Notes under the pieces: generated by a model
Told to the model about the DNA's origin: nothing
The model's database searches: none
The model's input: only the letters and a program-made list of their open reading frames with translations
Assembly (NCBI RefSeq): GCF_019649055.1
Contig: NW_026570221.1
Location: forward strand, 1 to 64,000
Length of the DNA stretch: 64,000 nucleotides
Direction: 5' to 3'
Origin: Paramacrobiotus metropolitanus
Taxonomy: Eukaryota; Tardigrada; Eutardigrada; Parachela; Macrobiotidae
Made by a program: the position numbers and the translations under genes
Part shown: positions 1 to 10,400 of the stretch, piece after piece
Layout: each line of letters starts with the position of its first letter
Position numbering within the stretch: position 1 is the first letter of the stretch

Positions 1-475
1 GCAGGTAGAATGACAGGAAGTACAGCAGAATGAAGTAAGAAGTAAAACAGTAGTTGCTAGGAAAGCAACGTACACGACAAGATGATTCATTCGATGCGCT
101 CTTCTTTGATATTTAAAAAATTAATGATATTTGACAGTTACTACGCGTTTCTATACTTCACTTATCGCAGGTGTGCATAGAAACGCACTATATTATACGT
201 AGTACGTACTGTTTCTGGACTGCCGATGTCGCCATGGTAAACTGCACCAGGGTAATTCTGACGTGACGATAACTTGACTAGGTTTTGTGGCTGCTGCTCG
301 TATTGGCGTTACTGCTGAAATTTATTTTCGTAGACTGTCAAATGTAGTCCTTACCTGTTTATTTTCGGTTAACGTCCAGCTGATCAGCTACAAAGACGAA
401 GCGGTGTTAGCTATGACGTGCACTGATAAGCTCTACTAATACCATACTACTAATACTATAAATACTACTACTAGC

Positions 476-600
476 AGACCCCGCGCAAATTGCGCGGAGT
501 ACGATGGACAAATCATAACCCGGTGCAAAAATGAAAACTCATGACTGAGGCCGCAGGTAGTACATGTTTTCTTAACGAAGCGTGAAATTCTGTACGGTTA
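476..600 (+). repeat. Dispersed repeat copy (pair with 50752-50890)
   Basis: Both places share AGACC..CGC/CGA-AAATTGCGCGGA, then ATGG.CAAAT, then GTGCAAAA, then CTCATG/TTCATGGCTG, and finally an ACGAAGC..AAATTCT stretch. The copies are clearly diverged. No ends or target duplication could be defined, so the class is unknown. Confidence 0.45.
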
Positions 601-666
601 GCAACTCCGTGGAGCTCACTGGCCCCGCCTTGTGCCATGATTGGTCGCTGTACTCCACGGAGTTGC
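600..666. repeat. Perfect 14-bp inverted repeat
   Basis: GCAACTCCGTGGAG at 600-613 is mirrored exactly by CTCCACGGAGTTGC at 653-666, with about 39 nt between. It could form a stem-loop. No function is evident. Confidence 0.6.
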
Positions 667-1535
667 AACTACGGACCGAGCGACTTTGGCCTCTCCTGTG
701 TCTTTTGATAGGGAGTAGAGAGGACAGAAGCAAAGCCAGTAGACTAGTACAAGCCAAGAAGCAGATAAGATCAGCTAAGCCAACTCCGCTAACTTAGCAT
801 ACGAGTCTACGGAGAAATGGCTGAAAAAGTCGTTTGAAAATTCATAACAGTTCATGCGTGGAAGATAGTCAAACGATTTCCACGGTGACCACCTAGAGCA
901 TAATGTGGTCGACTATCCGGTTCCTTGACCGACTCATCATTTTTTACATTCAAATTTTTACAAATTTCTGTGCCGAAATTCCATTCATTACGATCTGTAC
1001 GCGTATGACCTCAATTCAAAAAGACAATGTCCTGGAGTGAATGGAAAGAATAGAACGTTTCCCGAATCTTCTATATTCAGTTCCTTGTTCGAGGGTGATT
1101 TTTTTAAAAGGTTGCATCCGTTTCGCCACATTATTTTGTACAGCTCGTACAGCAAGCGCGTCCATCTGTCTTGCACGAGGAATTACTTATAGGATAAATT
1201 TCAAAAACTATCAAAGGACGCTGGTCTGAGCTCTCTTCTAATCAGCGGAGCTAGCGTGGCTACGTGACCGCGTTATATGCCTGCTTCTTGGCTTGTATTA
1301 GTCTACTGGCTTTGACAGAAGACGATCGAAGTGGACAGATTTAGACAGAAGAGGACAGATTTGGCCCGGGATGCAGAGCGTTGCAGAGGACAGTATGCAG
1401 GCCCGACTGGATCTCACTCAGACCGTTTATCATTTTTATTGCGTTCGGAGTGCAAACCTCGGCCGATCGGCAATGGTGTGAGACAAATCGCACAAATACC
1501 TCTAGAACAGCAACACTGCATCAAATAATTAATTA

Positions 1536-1600
1536 TTCCAGAGTGTCCCATTGGAAACATCCTAGTCCAGCTAGTGGATTGTGATCGTTTCACCTGTGGA
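1536..1600 (+). promoter_or_regulatory. Conserved upstream block of first Ig gene
   Basis: GAGTGTCCCATTGG at 1541 lies about 110 bp before the start codon of the Ig gene at 1652. A near copy (GAGTGTTCCATTGG at 10280) lies upstream of the Ig gene at 11062, and both are followed by a related CGACGTT.TTCCC-like stretch. Retention in two otherwise diverged flanks suggests 5' UTR or core-promoter sequence. It could simply be residual homology from duplication. Confidence 0.35.
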
Positions 1601-1651
1601 CGTTGTTCCCGGTTGTATCATCATACGTTTAATCCGTCCTGTCGTGGGATA

Positions 1652-3500
1652 ATGGGTCATCTTCGCCTCATGGTAACTGCCGTGGCTCTTTGTTTGGTTA
1701 GGCACATCCCGGACAGCTTCTCCTGTGCCCAAAAGGGGCTTAGCGTGGACAAAAGTGAGTTGTACCACCCAGATCGCCAAGAGCAGTCTAAAGACACCTC
1801 ACCAGCTAATTTTACTGAAACGTTTTGTGTTTCAATAGCAAATGGTTCCATATTTCTGGGGGGATCGGGGGGAAAGCCATGGGCAACCGCCCGGGTGGAC
1901 TTGTTTGGGGGTGAATGAATTTTAAAAATTGGCCTCAACCATGTTACTCAGAATTTACGGCGTGTTCAATAGTGCTTTAAGGAAAAATGTGCGATAATTA
2001 ACCGTAGGAGAAGTACATTTTTAAAAGTGCACGGGGGATTTTCCAAAAATCAACGGCAAATTCAATGTTGTATTCACAAAAATTTTCTGATGAAAATTGT
2101 AGGAGTTTTTTTTCAAAATTGCACAAGGGTTCCGCGGCGGGCCTGCTCCTGCTTCGTACCGCACGTACTACATACTGCCTTTTAATTTTTACGACCTTCA
2201 TGCAAATTGCCATGATTTCTAACGATTTTTATGAAAGCTTTGCAGATTTTTACCCGTTAGCTACGCGCGAAATTGCAGGCTTCTTTTCAGCTGTATGTCT
2301 TTCTAAGGATCAAGTAAAACATCAGAGGAAGGAAGAAACCCATCCCAATTGCAATTCTCCGTATTCTTTTTTCGCTAGTATCTTCGATAAATAACTTTCT
2401 ACAGCAACTAATGGCTTTCTTCTCGTTTTCGGAATTTGGTACTTTGTATGTAGACTATGTAGTACGTACGAGTGGTCACTGTAGTCTCCATTTTGCTCAA
2501 GAAACATGCAGTTGCCACCTGTTGTGTTTTTTGTCGAATTCGCTTAACCATACTTCATTCTGTGGTTAGTGGACCAGATTCTGAACGAAGCGAAGCGTCG
2601 CAACGGCAACGGCACGATGGGTTTGCAGGGTTTTGGGCGAGGTCCGTCGGTGGCGGGCTATCCAACCACGGAATGGTCACCGCAGACGAAGCTGATTCAA
2701 GCGCCCGAAGGCGGCATGCTCTTCCTTCCTTGCAACAACACCAACAACCTGGTATGTTAATGTTGACCCTACTGAGACATTGCGACATAACCATCAGTCC
2801 ATATGTTCTGCTTCGTTCACAGGTTTCCCATAACAGGATTCCACCGGAGTTCAAATACAATGGAGACGAATTCGGTGTCACGGAGAATGATGCCGGGAAA
2901 GTTGGAGTCCTGCTCAATCGAAACCATTCCTATTGTAGCGGTGTAAACATAATCGGTAACGGGGAAAAAGTTCTGTCGCACAGGATCAGTGCGGAGAACT
3001 ACGATGAGGCCAGCAGTGCGTTTACCATAGCACTGCACAATTTCACCCACGCTCACAGCGGTCTGTACGAGTGCCTACACTACAACGGCAGCCAGAAGGT
3101 GGTGACGCAGCGTTATGGGGTCAGCGCCACCCTCTTTCGCCACACCGTCTTTCAGCCACCCATGCAAAACGTCACGGTCCGCCTCGGCGACCCCGCGGAG
3201 ATGGTCTGCGAGGTGCGCTTTAATTTCCTTCCCGGTTCCCTGGTCAACCGCATCCTATGGCGCAGTGAACACCACCTGCTGGCCGCCGAGTCTATCCCAG
3301 AAGTTGCTGATAAGGCCAGATGGAGGCATGGATTCGGTGGGAGTTTTCATTTCAGCGTGGATAAAGTAGGTCGTTGCAGCTCCACGATGAAGATTGACAC
3401 TGTGTCGCGGAAAGATGCCGGGCGGTACGAGTGCTGGCTGCGAGTCGACGATCCCCTCGATGGATGGTTCATGCAGGAAGCCTATCTGATCGTTGTTTAA
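1652..3500 (+). CDS. Secreted two-Ig-domain protein, copy 1 (three exons)
   Basis: Predicted exons are 1652-1754, 2570-2751 and 2823-3500. The intron edges are GTGAGT..AG (phase 1) and GTATGT..CAG (phase 0), giving about 320 residues. Residues 1-25 form a signal peptide (hydrophobic VTAVALCLV core, then SFSC). Ig domain 1 runs from Cys89 (FLPCNNTN) in exon 2 to Cys179 (HSGLYEC) in exon 3. Ig domain 2 runs from Cys224 (AEMVC) to Cys299 (DAGRYEC), with the core Trp in ILWRS. Extra cysteines lie at about 133 and 280. N-glycosylation sequons (NNT, NHS, NFT, NGS, NVT) are frequent, and there is no membrane anchor, so the product is probably secreted. The exon plan repeats in the copies at 11062, 39993 and 44863, which supports the splice sites. 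The role is unknown; recognition, adhesion or signalling are possible but not shown. The call of a real gene is strong, the function is open. Confidence 0.85.
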
Positions 3501-4098
3501 TCACAGCCTCCATTTGGCTAGCTGTTCGGTGACTGTATATACTTAGATCTCGTTTGCTCTGGATGTGTAGCAGGTTTTGTTCCTATGCAATGGTCGAGTG
3601 TTTTTATCGGGGAAGTGATATGCTCAACCAGAATTGGGCGGAGCTGTATTCAGAAAATGTAAGTGGGAGATGTCTCAGTGGTAACTTTTTCTCTCATCAG
3701 AGGTAAAAAAAGGGGTGTTTATTATACGCAGCCTTGAAGAATAAGATCGCTACGGCTGTGGATTCACATACAACCATCCAGTAAATAATATAGTAACAAA
3801 TTTGGAAGTGCCGATAGTTGCTCGGGCGCAAGATACCAGTTGAAGTATGCACAGGGCCAGGCCAGCCGGTAAGTCATATGTGGATAATATAGAAATTCCG
3901 CAGATGGTAGGCCTATTTCGAAGTCGTTCTTTTCCCGCAGCCTATGTTGGTTGCCCTTGGGCTTTTCTGTCGCACTATGATCGGCGAAATATTGAAGTAG
4001 CATAGTGACTATTTTGCCGCAAACCAGCTCGGTGGCTATTTCGCCGCACCCACACCGTCTCTTATGGGCTTTTGCTTCTGTACCATTGTTCATACTTA
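3501..4098. other. Spacer between Ig copy 1 and LTR element
   Basis: This is the 3' flank of the first Ig gene. I see no exon, repeat or obvious polyadenylation signal near the stop codon. The stretch ends at the 4-bp target duplication of the neighbouring LTR element. Confidence 0.5.
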
Positions 4099-4102
4099 CT
4101 GT

Positions 4103-4550
4103 TCTTAAAACCCTGCAGCACTACGTCTACCTCGTACAACGTACACCACAGGGAAAAAGCTTAACTTTTATTTCATGACAGCTGCACTCCCGACAACTGT
4201 GCCGTCTCCACACAGTTGTACCACCTTATATACCACATCGATATCCATACTCGCATAACACGCTCATAATCGCATACAGCCACAAAGCTATAAAAACACA
4301 CGCACCAATCTGACCACTGCCCATCCGCTCCTGCAGGCCAGATTACTCCTGCCTTCCTCTCATTCCCACTTGACCATCGGTCACAAACACTCATGCATAT
4401 AAATGCATAACACCATAAAGACAAATGTCCCGCACAAATATGATCATAAACCATACAGCTCAGACTCGGCACAAACAAGACCATAAAGATACATGCAGCC
4501 ATGCAATCCACGCTATCCAGTGTCCACGGTCGTAATCCACGATCGTAACA
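4103..4550 (-). repeat. 3' LTR of gag-only element
   Basis: On the minus strand it begins TGTTACGATCG and ends TTTTAAGA. It carries an AATAAA polyadenylation signal at 4167-4172 and a TATATAAG box near 4226-4233. It matches the other LTR except at 4228, where the TATA box reads TATATAAG instead of TATAAAAG. Confidence 0.92.
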
Positions 4551-4565
4551 TTACCCTCCGCTTAG
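4551..4565 (-). promoter_or_regulatory. Polypurine tract
   Basis: On the minus strand the sequence just before the 3' LTR is CTAAGCGGAGGGTAA. A purine run abutting the 3' LTR is where plus-strand DNA synthesis starts in LTR elements. Confidence 0.7.
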
Positions 4566-4765
4566 ATTCTTCGTCCCGAAGAATGGATCAGCTGATCTGA
4601 ATGCACCCTCAAGATCACTGCCATCCGGAGCACGATAATGCACTGAATCCATAATTAACTGCACGGAATACAATTCAATGGGCACATTAGCCAACCCGGC
4701 TACACTGTCCCAATTAACTGACCACTATTGTCTGTGCATGGTCGCCACATCTTCCTTCACCTCTT

Positions 4766-5773
4766 TTAATCCACCCGCGGCTTACTGTTCGTGCAGTTGG
4801 CCATCAAATGTCCAACTTTACCACACTTGTAGCACGACTTCGCACCACGCTGTGCCATCCTTCCCTTAAACGGCGACCCCCATGTACCACTGTCACTTCG
4901 GCCACTGCCACCCGGCTCATCCCGGCCGTCGGCATTATACACAGTGCTGCCCGCACCGCCACTGCGCACAACGCTATTGTCCTCAACAGCGTCGTCGCTA
5001 TTTTCATCAGCACTATCGTCATGACCCACAGCACCAACCTGTCGCTCCCGCGCGCTGTCAGCACTGTCGTCACTCTCTTCACGATTTTCCCAATGCCCAC
5101 TTTCTTCCCATTCTTCCTCATCGGACGCCACCGGCCCAGTGACGTACTTAGTCTCCTTACGCTTATTGCGCTTCACAGCAGTTTGTGCAAGCACCAAATC
5201 AGCGTAAAACTCCGTAAGCGTGGTCGCTTGAGAAAGCACCACATAGCCGTAGTACGATTCAAGTAATCCATCTTTCAAATGTTCGATTACATCCGCATCG
5301 TCCATTTTCGGATTAACCAGATAACACTTCGAAACTTTCTCGTTGAAATACGTACTCACGTCCTCATCCGGCAATTGTTTCCGGCGTCTCATCTCACGCT
5401 TGTAACGCTGAATCATATCCTTCGGACGAAATCGAGCAATTAATGCCTTCTTAAATGCCGCCCAGTCAGCCCATGGAATCCTCGCTCCATCACTGGTCTC
5501 CCTATCATACCAGTTGGCTGCAAATTTACGCAGGTATATCGGCGCCTGCTTCAGCAAGACAGCATCCGTCCACTCTAGCGCTTTTCCAATACGCTGAAAC
5601 TGCCTGCACCATTCATCCACCACTTCTTTAGCTTCCCCACTAAACAACGGTGGCTTGGTGTCGCTGGCCAATTTCAAATCAGTAAACTCCTTCGCTAATT
5701 GACGAGAGTTCACGTTCACGGTATACTTCACACCGGCTGCTCCCACAGCGGTGACCTTATCCTGGTCGCCCAT
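4766..5773 (-). CDS. Retrotransposon Gag with CCHC zinc knuckle
   Basis: This intact 335-residue frame is the only gene of the LTR element. Residues about 35-190 form the Ty3-type retrotransposon-gag capsid region, with FSGEAKEVVDEWCRQF, AANWYD and the typical F..RF.PKD.....K/R pattern. An acidic, Ser/Asp-rich linker follows (about 215-300). The C-terminus has one zinc knuckle, CYKCGKVGHLMANC (C-X2-C-X4-H-X4-C), expected to bind the element's RNA. Gag would assemble the particle that packages RNA. The frame closes soon after the knuckle, with no frameshift site or downstream pol. The first codons lie within the last unit of the leader repeats, so the start is embedded in a repeat. Confidence 0.9.
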   Translation of the reverse strand: MGDQDKVTAVGAAGVKYTVNVNSRQLAKEFTDLKLASDTKPPLFSGEAKEVVDEWCRQFQRIGKALEWTDAVLLKQAPIYLRKFAANWYDRETSDGARIPWADWAAFKKALIARFRPKDMIQRYKREMRRRKQLPDEDVSTYFNEKVSKCYLVNPKMDDADVIEHLKDGLLESYYGYVVLSQATTLTEFYADLVLAQTAVKRNKRKETKYVTGPVASDEEEWEESGHWENREESDDSADSARERQVGAVGHDDSADENSDDAVEDNSVVRSGGAGSTVYNADGRDEPGGSGRSDSGTWGSPFKGRMAQRGAKSCYKCGKVGHLMANCTNSKPRVD

Positions 5774-6269
5774 TATTCTGTCAGAGATATATGCTCAATA
5801 TCTCAACAATATCCACAGTGCACCGTATCCACAGCGGTGACCTTTTGCTATATTATCGGATATTATCCCAATATCCCGAAAATATTACACAACACGGTAA
5901 ACCGTTTCCACAACGGTGATCTTTTCTCCTCACCCGTTATACTGCCAGATAGATCCTAATATCCAACAATATCCCACAATACGGTCCACCGTTTCCACAA
6001 CAATGACCTTCACTTACATTATCGGATACTGTCCCAATATCCAACAATATATAACAACACGGTCCACCACATCCAAAGCGGTAACCTTCCCAGCATCGTC
6101 CGTCAATTGCCAGAATATATCCCAATACGCCGACAATGTCAAACAGCACGATTTTCGGCAACAATGAAAAAACTAATTTCCAACAATGCGGCCCACTGTT
6201 CCCACAACAGTGACCTCTTCCTCCACATCCGTTATATTGTCAGATATTCTCCCAATATCCGGACAATAT
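5730..6269 (-). repeat. Leader of ~80-110 bp degenerate tandem repeats
   Basis: About six diverged units lie between the 5' LTR and gag. On the plus strand each carries CACNGT-TCCACA-CGGTGACC, then a TTATNGGATA-type stretch, then CCCAATATC and AACAATAT. The unit nearest gag overlaps the gag start codon region (GCGGTGACCTTATCC encodes part of the N-terminus). The leader may have grown by duplication of the gag start or the packaging region. Its function is not shown. Confidence 0.65.
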
Positions 6270-6286
6270 CCACGGTTTCGGCACCA
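6270..6286 (-). promoter_or_regulatory. Primer-binding site
   Basis: One base inside the 5' LTR the minus strand reads TGGTGCCGAAACCGTGG. It starts with TGG, the complement of a tRNA CCA end. This position and start are expected of a tRNA primer site; I did not assign the tRNA. Confidence 0.65.
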
Positions 6287-6287
6287 C

Positions 6288-6735
6288 TCTTAAAACCCTG
6301 CAGCACTACGTCTACCTCGTACAACGTACACCACAGGGAAAAAGCTTAACTTTTATTTCATGACAGCTGCACTCCCGACAACTGTGCCGTCTCCACACAG
6401 TTGTACCACCTTTTATACCACATCGATATCCATACTCGCATAACACGCTCATAATCGCATACAGCCACAAAGCTATAAAAACACACGCACCAATCTGACC
6501 ACTGCCCATCCGCTCCTGCAGGCCAGATTACTCCTGCCTTCCTCTCATTCCCACTTGACCATCGGTCACAAACACTCATGCATATAAATGCATAACACCA
6601 TAAAGACAAATGTCCCGCACAAATATGATCATAAACCATACAGCTCAGACTCGGCACAAACAAGACCATAAAGATACATGCAGCCATGCAATCCACGCTA
6701 TCCAGTGTCCACGGTCGTAATCCACGATCGTAACA
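6288..6735 (-). repeat. 5' LTR of gag-only element
   Basis: This 448-bp LTR is the one that would drive transcription. Its minus-strand TATA box is TATAAAAG (about 6411-6418), closer to consensus than the one in the other LTR. The two LTRs are otherwise the same by eye. Confidence 0.92.
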
Positions 6736-6739
6736 CTGT

Positions 6740-7589
6740 GAACTCATTGTAGCCTATCTTAAGTATTTAAAATTAACAATAAATCAAGATTCGCACTGTA
6801 CATGTAGATGTAGTGTATGTATGTACTCGTACAACTTAATGTTGTACGAGTATCTCCTGTGAATCTGGATGATGTCGTACGTATAATGCGTCGTTACAAC
6901 GGGATCGTAATGGCCAGTGTTGTTGTAGTGTTAGAGTTCAGTTGTCTGGCTGGCTCCGTAGCGAGCAGTCGTGTTAGAAATAAGTAAAGTATACACCGCC
7001 GCTGCAATACATAATATATGACATACAATGTCATGTACCAGCATCAGTGTGCATGTATTAATACTTGTACGTCGCTTTGAAAATCCCTTATAAGCCATGA
7101 TAATAATATTATGTGTAAGTCCGTACTGGAGAAGTCTGGAGAAATACAGGAGAAATGTGTAGTATACAACTGATCTCCCACTCTCTTAACAAAACAAAAC
7201 CACTCGCACAGTCGTACTACATATCATTCGCCAGCTAATGTACATATTCGTATATCTCATCACAACTACAAAGAGGAATTTGGCACCGTTCTAGTGGGAG
7301 CTGTGACTTACGTACCGTGCCGGTACGGCAGTGCGCGACATGACTTATCAGGTTGAGTAAGGCGCCTGATTTTTTTCAGAATCTTAGTAATATGAAATCT
7401 TAGTGAAATAGTCTGGGTCAAAGACGGGAGTGCGTACAGTATGTACACGGATGTATACATGGCGATTTTTTACTGTTCATAATGATCAAGGACATTTTCA
7501 AACCAACATAAATGAGAACAACTGACAATAATTATCAAGATGATTTTACGACAACCGCCAACCTAATAAACAGAGAGACCGACAAAAAA
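6740..7589. other. Non-genic spacer
   Basis: I see no exon, terminal repeat or tandem repeat here, apart from a short TACGAGTA/TACTCGTA symmetry near 6823-6852 (GTACAACTTAATGTTGTAC). Confidence 0.5.
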
Positions 7590-9100
7590 TTACAGAAGCA
7601 AGCAGCCAGAATCCACAGGTACCATACCATCGAGCTCATTGGTTAGGGGCCAAACGCAGTGCGTTGTAAGGGCAAGATCCCAGACTGCTTCGGGCATAAC
7701 ACCACCAAAATCCGACCACAAACATCCGCTCTTCTTCCATGCGTGTCCAGAGCCTGAGAAATCAACGTCCGTTTCACGATGCCACAATAACATGAACAAC
7801 AAAATGATCTGCGCGTTGGATCAAACGATCCAACGCGCATTGAGAGTTCCAGGAGTCAGCAACAAGACTCCACAGCACTGATCCACGTTCTTCGCCGGCA
7901 TTTACCATAAAAGCAGGATTTAGGGGTTTACCGAATGCCGCGCTGATGAGATCACTGGTTAAAAAGGCCAAACGCGAGCGTTACAAGGGCAAGCTCCCCG
8001 ATCACTTGTAGCACATCAATCAGACACCCCGGGCAGTTTTCCCTCACGGAGCATACAGTCGCTCCCGCAAACCAGCTCCAACGTCCAGATGACTCCATTA
8101 GACAGGCAAAGACTGAGTTCTGACGTACGTCACGAGCAGTATTAAGGGAAATGGCACGGTACATGGTGTCAAAAATGGGATACATACACTAAAGCTTTCG
8201 CTTTCGCGCATTCCGAATCCATTTTTTGTAATACTTTATGTCATTCTTAAGCTATGATTTGTGTACATTGTTTTGAAAACCGTTTACGCGCGCAATCCGG
8301 TTGCCGAGATAACGCGCACGTAAAGTTGAAATGCATTTTTGTGTAATAAAAGTCTGGTTGTTACCCGATCTTCTTGAAACTTTGTTGCAAAAACCCGTGG
8401 CCATAAAGACAAAACTGAACCAGTTTTAGGTTCATAGCACTTTCCCATAATCGTAAAATGAACTATAAAATTTTTGGAATTAATTTTGAAATCCGAAAAC
8501 AATGCTATGGATCTGATATTAATTCACTTTAGACTTTATAGCCATGTGTCTTTTATAGCAAGTTTTAATAAGATCGGGTAATAACCAGACTTTTGGTACC
8601 CAGCAGTGCATTTAAACTTTTTTGAAATTATAGTACGCGTTATCTTGGCAACCAAATTTCTCGCGTAAATGGTTTTCAGAACAATGTATACCAATAATTA
8701 GCTTTGAAGAGGCATAAAGTATTACAAAAAAGTGATTCGGAGTGCGCGAAAGCGAAAGTTTAAGTGCATGTATCCCATTTTTGGCACCATGTACCGGACC
8801 ATTTCCATTAAGATCAAATTTACGCGCCTCTTTGCGAAAGTAGAAATGTTAGGAATACTCGAACTTAGGATACAACATCTACTGTATGTTAAAATACTCG
8901 TACCATTCTTTCGATCGTTATAGAAAAAATAGCAAATGGCTTGAGCATTTACCGCAAGTCTTGAGCCTGTAATGTGTAGGTCCAGAACTTCCAGGATCTC
9001 CGTCAAAATTATGGGTGGCAGGTGACATAAACATGCAGCCGGACAACTTGTATTCAGCGTGAGACGTTTGTCACTACCATGTTCGTTGCACCGCTCTGCA
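7590..9100 (-). pseudogene. Decayed F-box-family gene split by a MITE
   Basis: On the minus strand, 9040-8930 encodes CLCHLPPIILTEILEVLDLH, which lines up with the F-box start CLCHLPLVLVTEILEYLDVH of the gene at 31205-32295. The preceding residues (T-C..ACLCHLP) also agree. The frame then runs into a MITE at 8142-8811. Further along the same strand, 7600-8100 holds two related ~320-bp segments (shared CCAAACGC.GTGCGTT..AAGGGCAAG). These may be decayed C-terminal exons, but that link is weak. No intact protein is possible. The F-box part is fairly secure; the full extent is a guess. Confidence 0.5.
8142..8811. mobile_element. TTAA-flanked MITE (piggyBac-like family), complete
   Basis: TTAA at 8142-8145 and 8808-8811 flanks a ~662-bp element with long inverted ends. 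The left end reads GGGAAATGG.ACGGTACATGG and the right end mirrors it with GGAAATGGTCCGGTACATGG. Inward the arms stay symmetrical through CTTTCGCTTTCGCGCA. It has no coding capacity. The TTAA target is the piggyBac signature, and related ends occur at 20759 and 60288, with looser relatives at 30255 and 40390. Confidence 0.82.
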
Positions 9101-9153
9101 CCTACAAATGTCGACAGTTGATTAGTATTACACCGGAAAAATTCTGCGTGCAC

Positions 9154-10275
9154 TCAAATGTTCTTTCCGTCACGATGCATTCAGCACAATTTTCCAAGAC
9201 TTCAACTTGTTCTTACTTCGGGGCGTTTAATTCCAAAATGTTAATTACAAGTTCTGTTTTGCTGTAAATAAACACTTGCGAAGCGTGGACGTAGCGTGCA
9301 GGCGCTGTGGGGGTCGCAAAGTCACCCAACACGTTGTCACCATCGATGTCGTGGATGTATCCGAGCCAGCAGACATCCTTCCCACATCTGCACGGCTACG
9401 GTATTTCGGTAACTAATCGAATCCTCGCCCACCAGATGCCGTCGGAATGCAGGTCGCCAACCCATTTAGGCTACAATGAAAAAGTACTTACTGTCTTCTT
9501 TATACTGCAGTGACTGCATAATGCGATGTCCAGATTTGACGCGCGTCAGCCATGCCAACCGCACTTAACGCAGAAGGACTGAGGCGTGGCAGGCCGTGGT
9601 CTGGAGCTTAGCATAAGTTCGTAAGCCATGAATCTGAGCTTCTCGCTGTACAGATACATTTCCGCAAGGAATTACTCACCGGAGCGGGTCTAATTGTACA
9701 AGCTTGTCCCGTAATTTCTATCGCACCAACATACCGGCCAATGCAAATTAACTAAATAGGCCAGTTTCCACACTACGTCGGGCCACGCCACAGTACTTAC
9801 GCTCTCCATGTATCTGGCTTAGTCGATGGTGCGCGCCAGATATCCATCTAACGAAATTATAAACTGTCTTCCTAAATTACAAAATAATATTAACAATGAA
9901 AGGAGTAAATGTGTCGCTATGGGTAACGCAATATAGCGGCAATCGTTCATAGCGCAAACTTACAAATCAGGTAGTAAAATACGTGGGCCTATTCGGTAAG
10001 AATCGTAGATGACCTGATGCGCGGAAACTTGAGCGACTTGTATGTAAATGCGCCTGCCGCTGCACAATAAGCGATCCGGGGCTGTGCAGTCTCAATCTGA
10101 TCGGAGATTTTTTGCGCGGCCATGAAAATAATGGGTGTGGCTTGTGCCCAGTCTTACAGCGAGCGAGACCGCTTCGGCTGTGTGCAGTCACATACATCAC
10201 ATTCAGATTAATTTTAAATTCTCAATTTAGGCTTAAAGTTTCCGATCAGACTGTATTAGTCCGATAACTAATAAT
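9154..10275. other. Non-genic spacer
   Basis: No supported exon is visible. A short stretch near 9697 (TACAAGCTTGTCCCGTAATT) recurs as TACAAGCTTGTCCGGTAATT near 24470, inside the inverted-repeat element at 23484. It may be an old repeat fragment. Confidence 0.4.
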
Positions 10276-10345
10276 CAGAGAGTGTTCCATTGGGAAATTC
10301 GTAGCCGAACGAGTGAACTGTAATTTCCTACCAGTGAATTTGTCG
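10276..10345 (+). promoter_or_regulatory. Conserved upstream block of second Ig gene
   Basis: GAGTGTTCCATTGGG at 10280 matches the block upstream of the first Ig gene. Here it lies about 780 bp from the start codon because a 616-bp inverted-repeat element sits between. Without that insert the spacing would be about 165 bp, close to the ~110 bp of the first gene. Confidence 0.35.
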
Positions 10346-10400
10346 ACGTTCTTCCCTCTGACCCAGTTTAACGTCCGAAGTACTTAAAGTAAGTACTTAA

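Larger units (their letters stand above)
1..1535. other. Non-genic left edge
   Basis: I see no convincing exon here; the open frames are short and lack splice context or family resemblance. The stretch holds a dispersed-repeat copy at about 476-600, matched at 50752-50890, and a perfect 14-bp inverted repeat at 600-666. The rest is AT-rich sequence with no recognisable structure. Confidence 0.6.
4099..6739 (-). mobile_element. Gag-only LTR retrotransposon with 4-bp target duplication
   Basis: Two 448-bp LTRs (4103-4550 and 6288-6735) flank a ~1.74 kb internal region on the minus strand. The host sequence CTGT is duplicated at 4099-4102 and 6736-6739. In element order there is the 5' LTR, a primer-binding-like site, a repeat-rich leader, a gag gene, a purine-rich tract and the 3' LTR. 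There is no protease, reverse transcriptase, RNase H or integrase anywhere inside, so the element cannot copy itself and must borrow a partner's enzymes. By eye the LTRs differ at one base, which implies very recent insertion. This matches the class called TR-GAG or non-autonomous gag-only elements; Ty3-like affinity is a guess from the gag style and short target duplication. Confidence 0.92.

Noticed and set aside
1571-1651. Upstream methionine at 1574 for Ig copy 1
   Set aside because: The frame is open but the signal peptide begins at the methionine at 1652, which matches the start of the copies at 11062 and 39993.
4173-4511. Minus-strand hydrophobic frames within the LTRs
   Set aside because: The same frame occurs in both LTRs because they are copies; it lies in promoter and untranslated sequence and resembles no protein.
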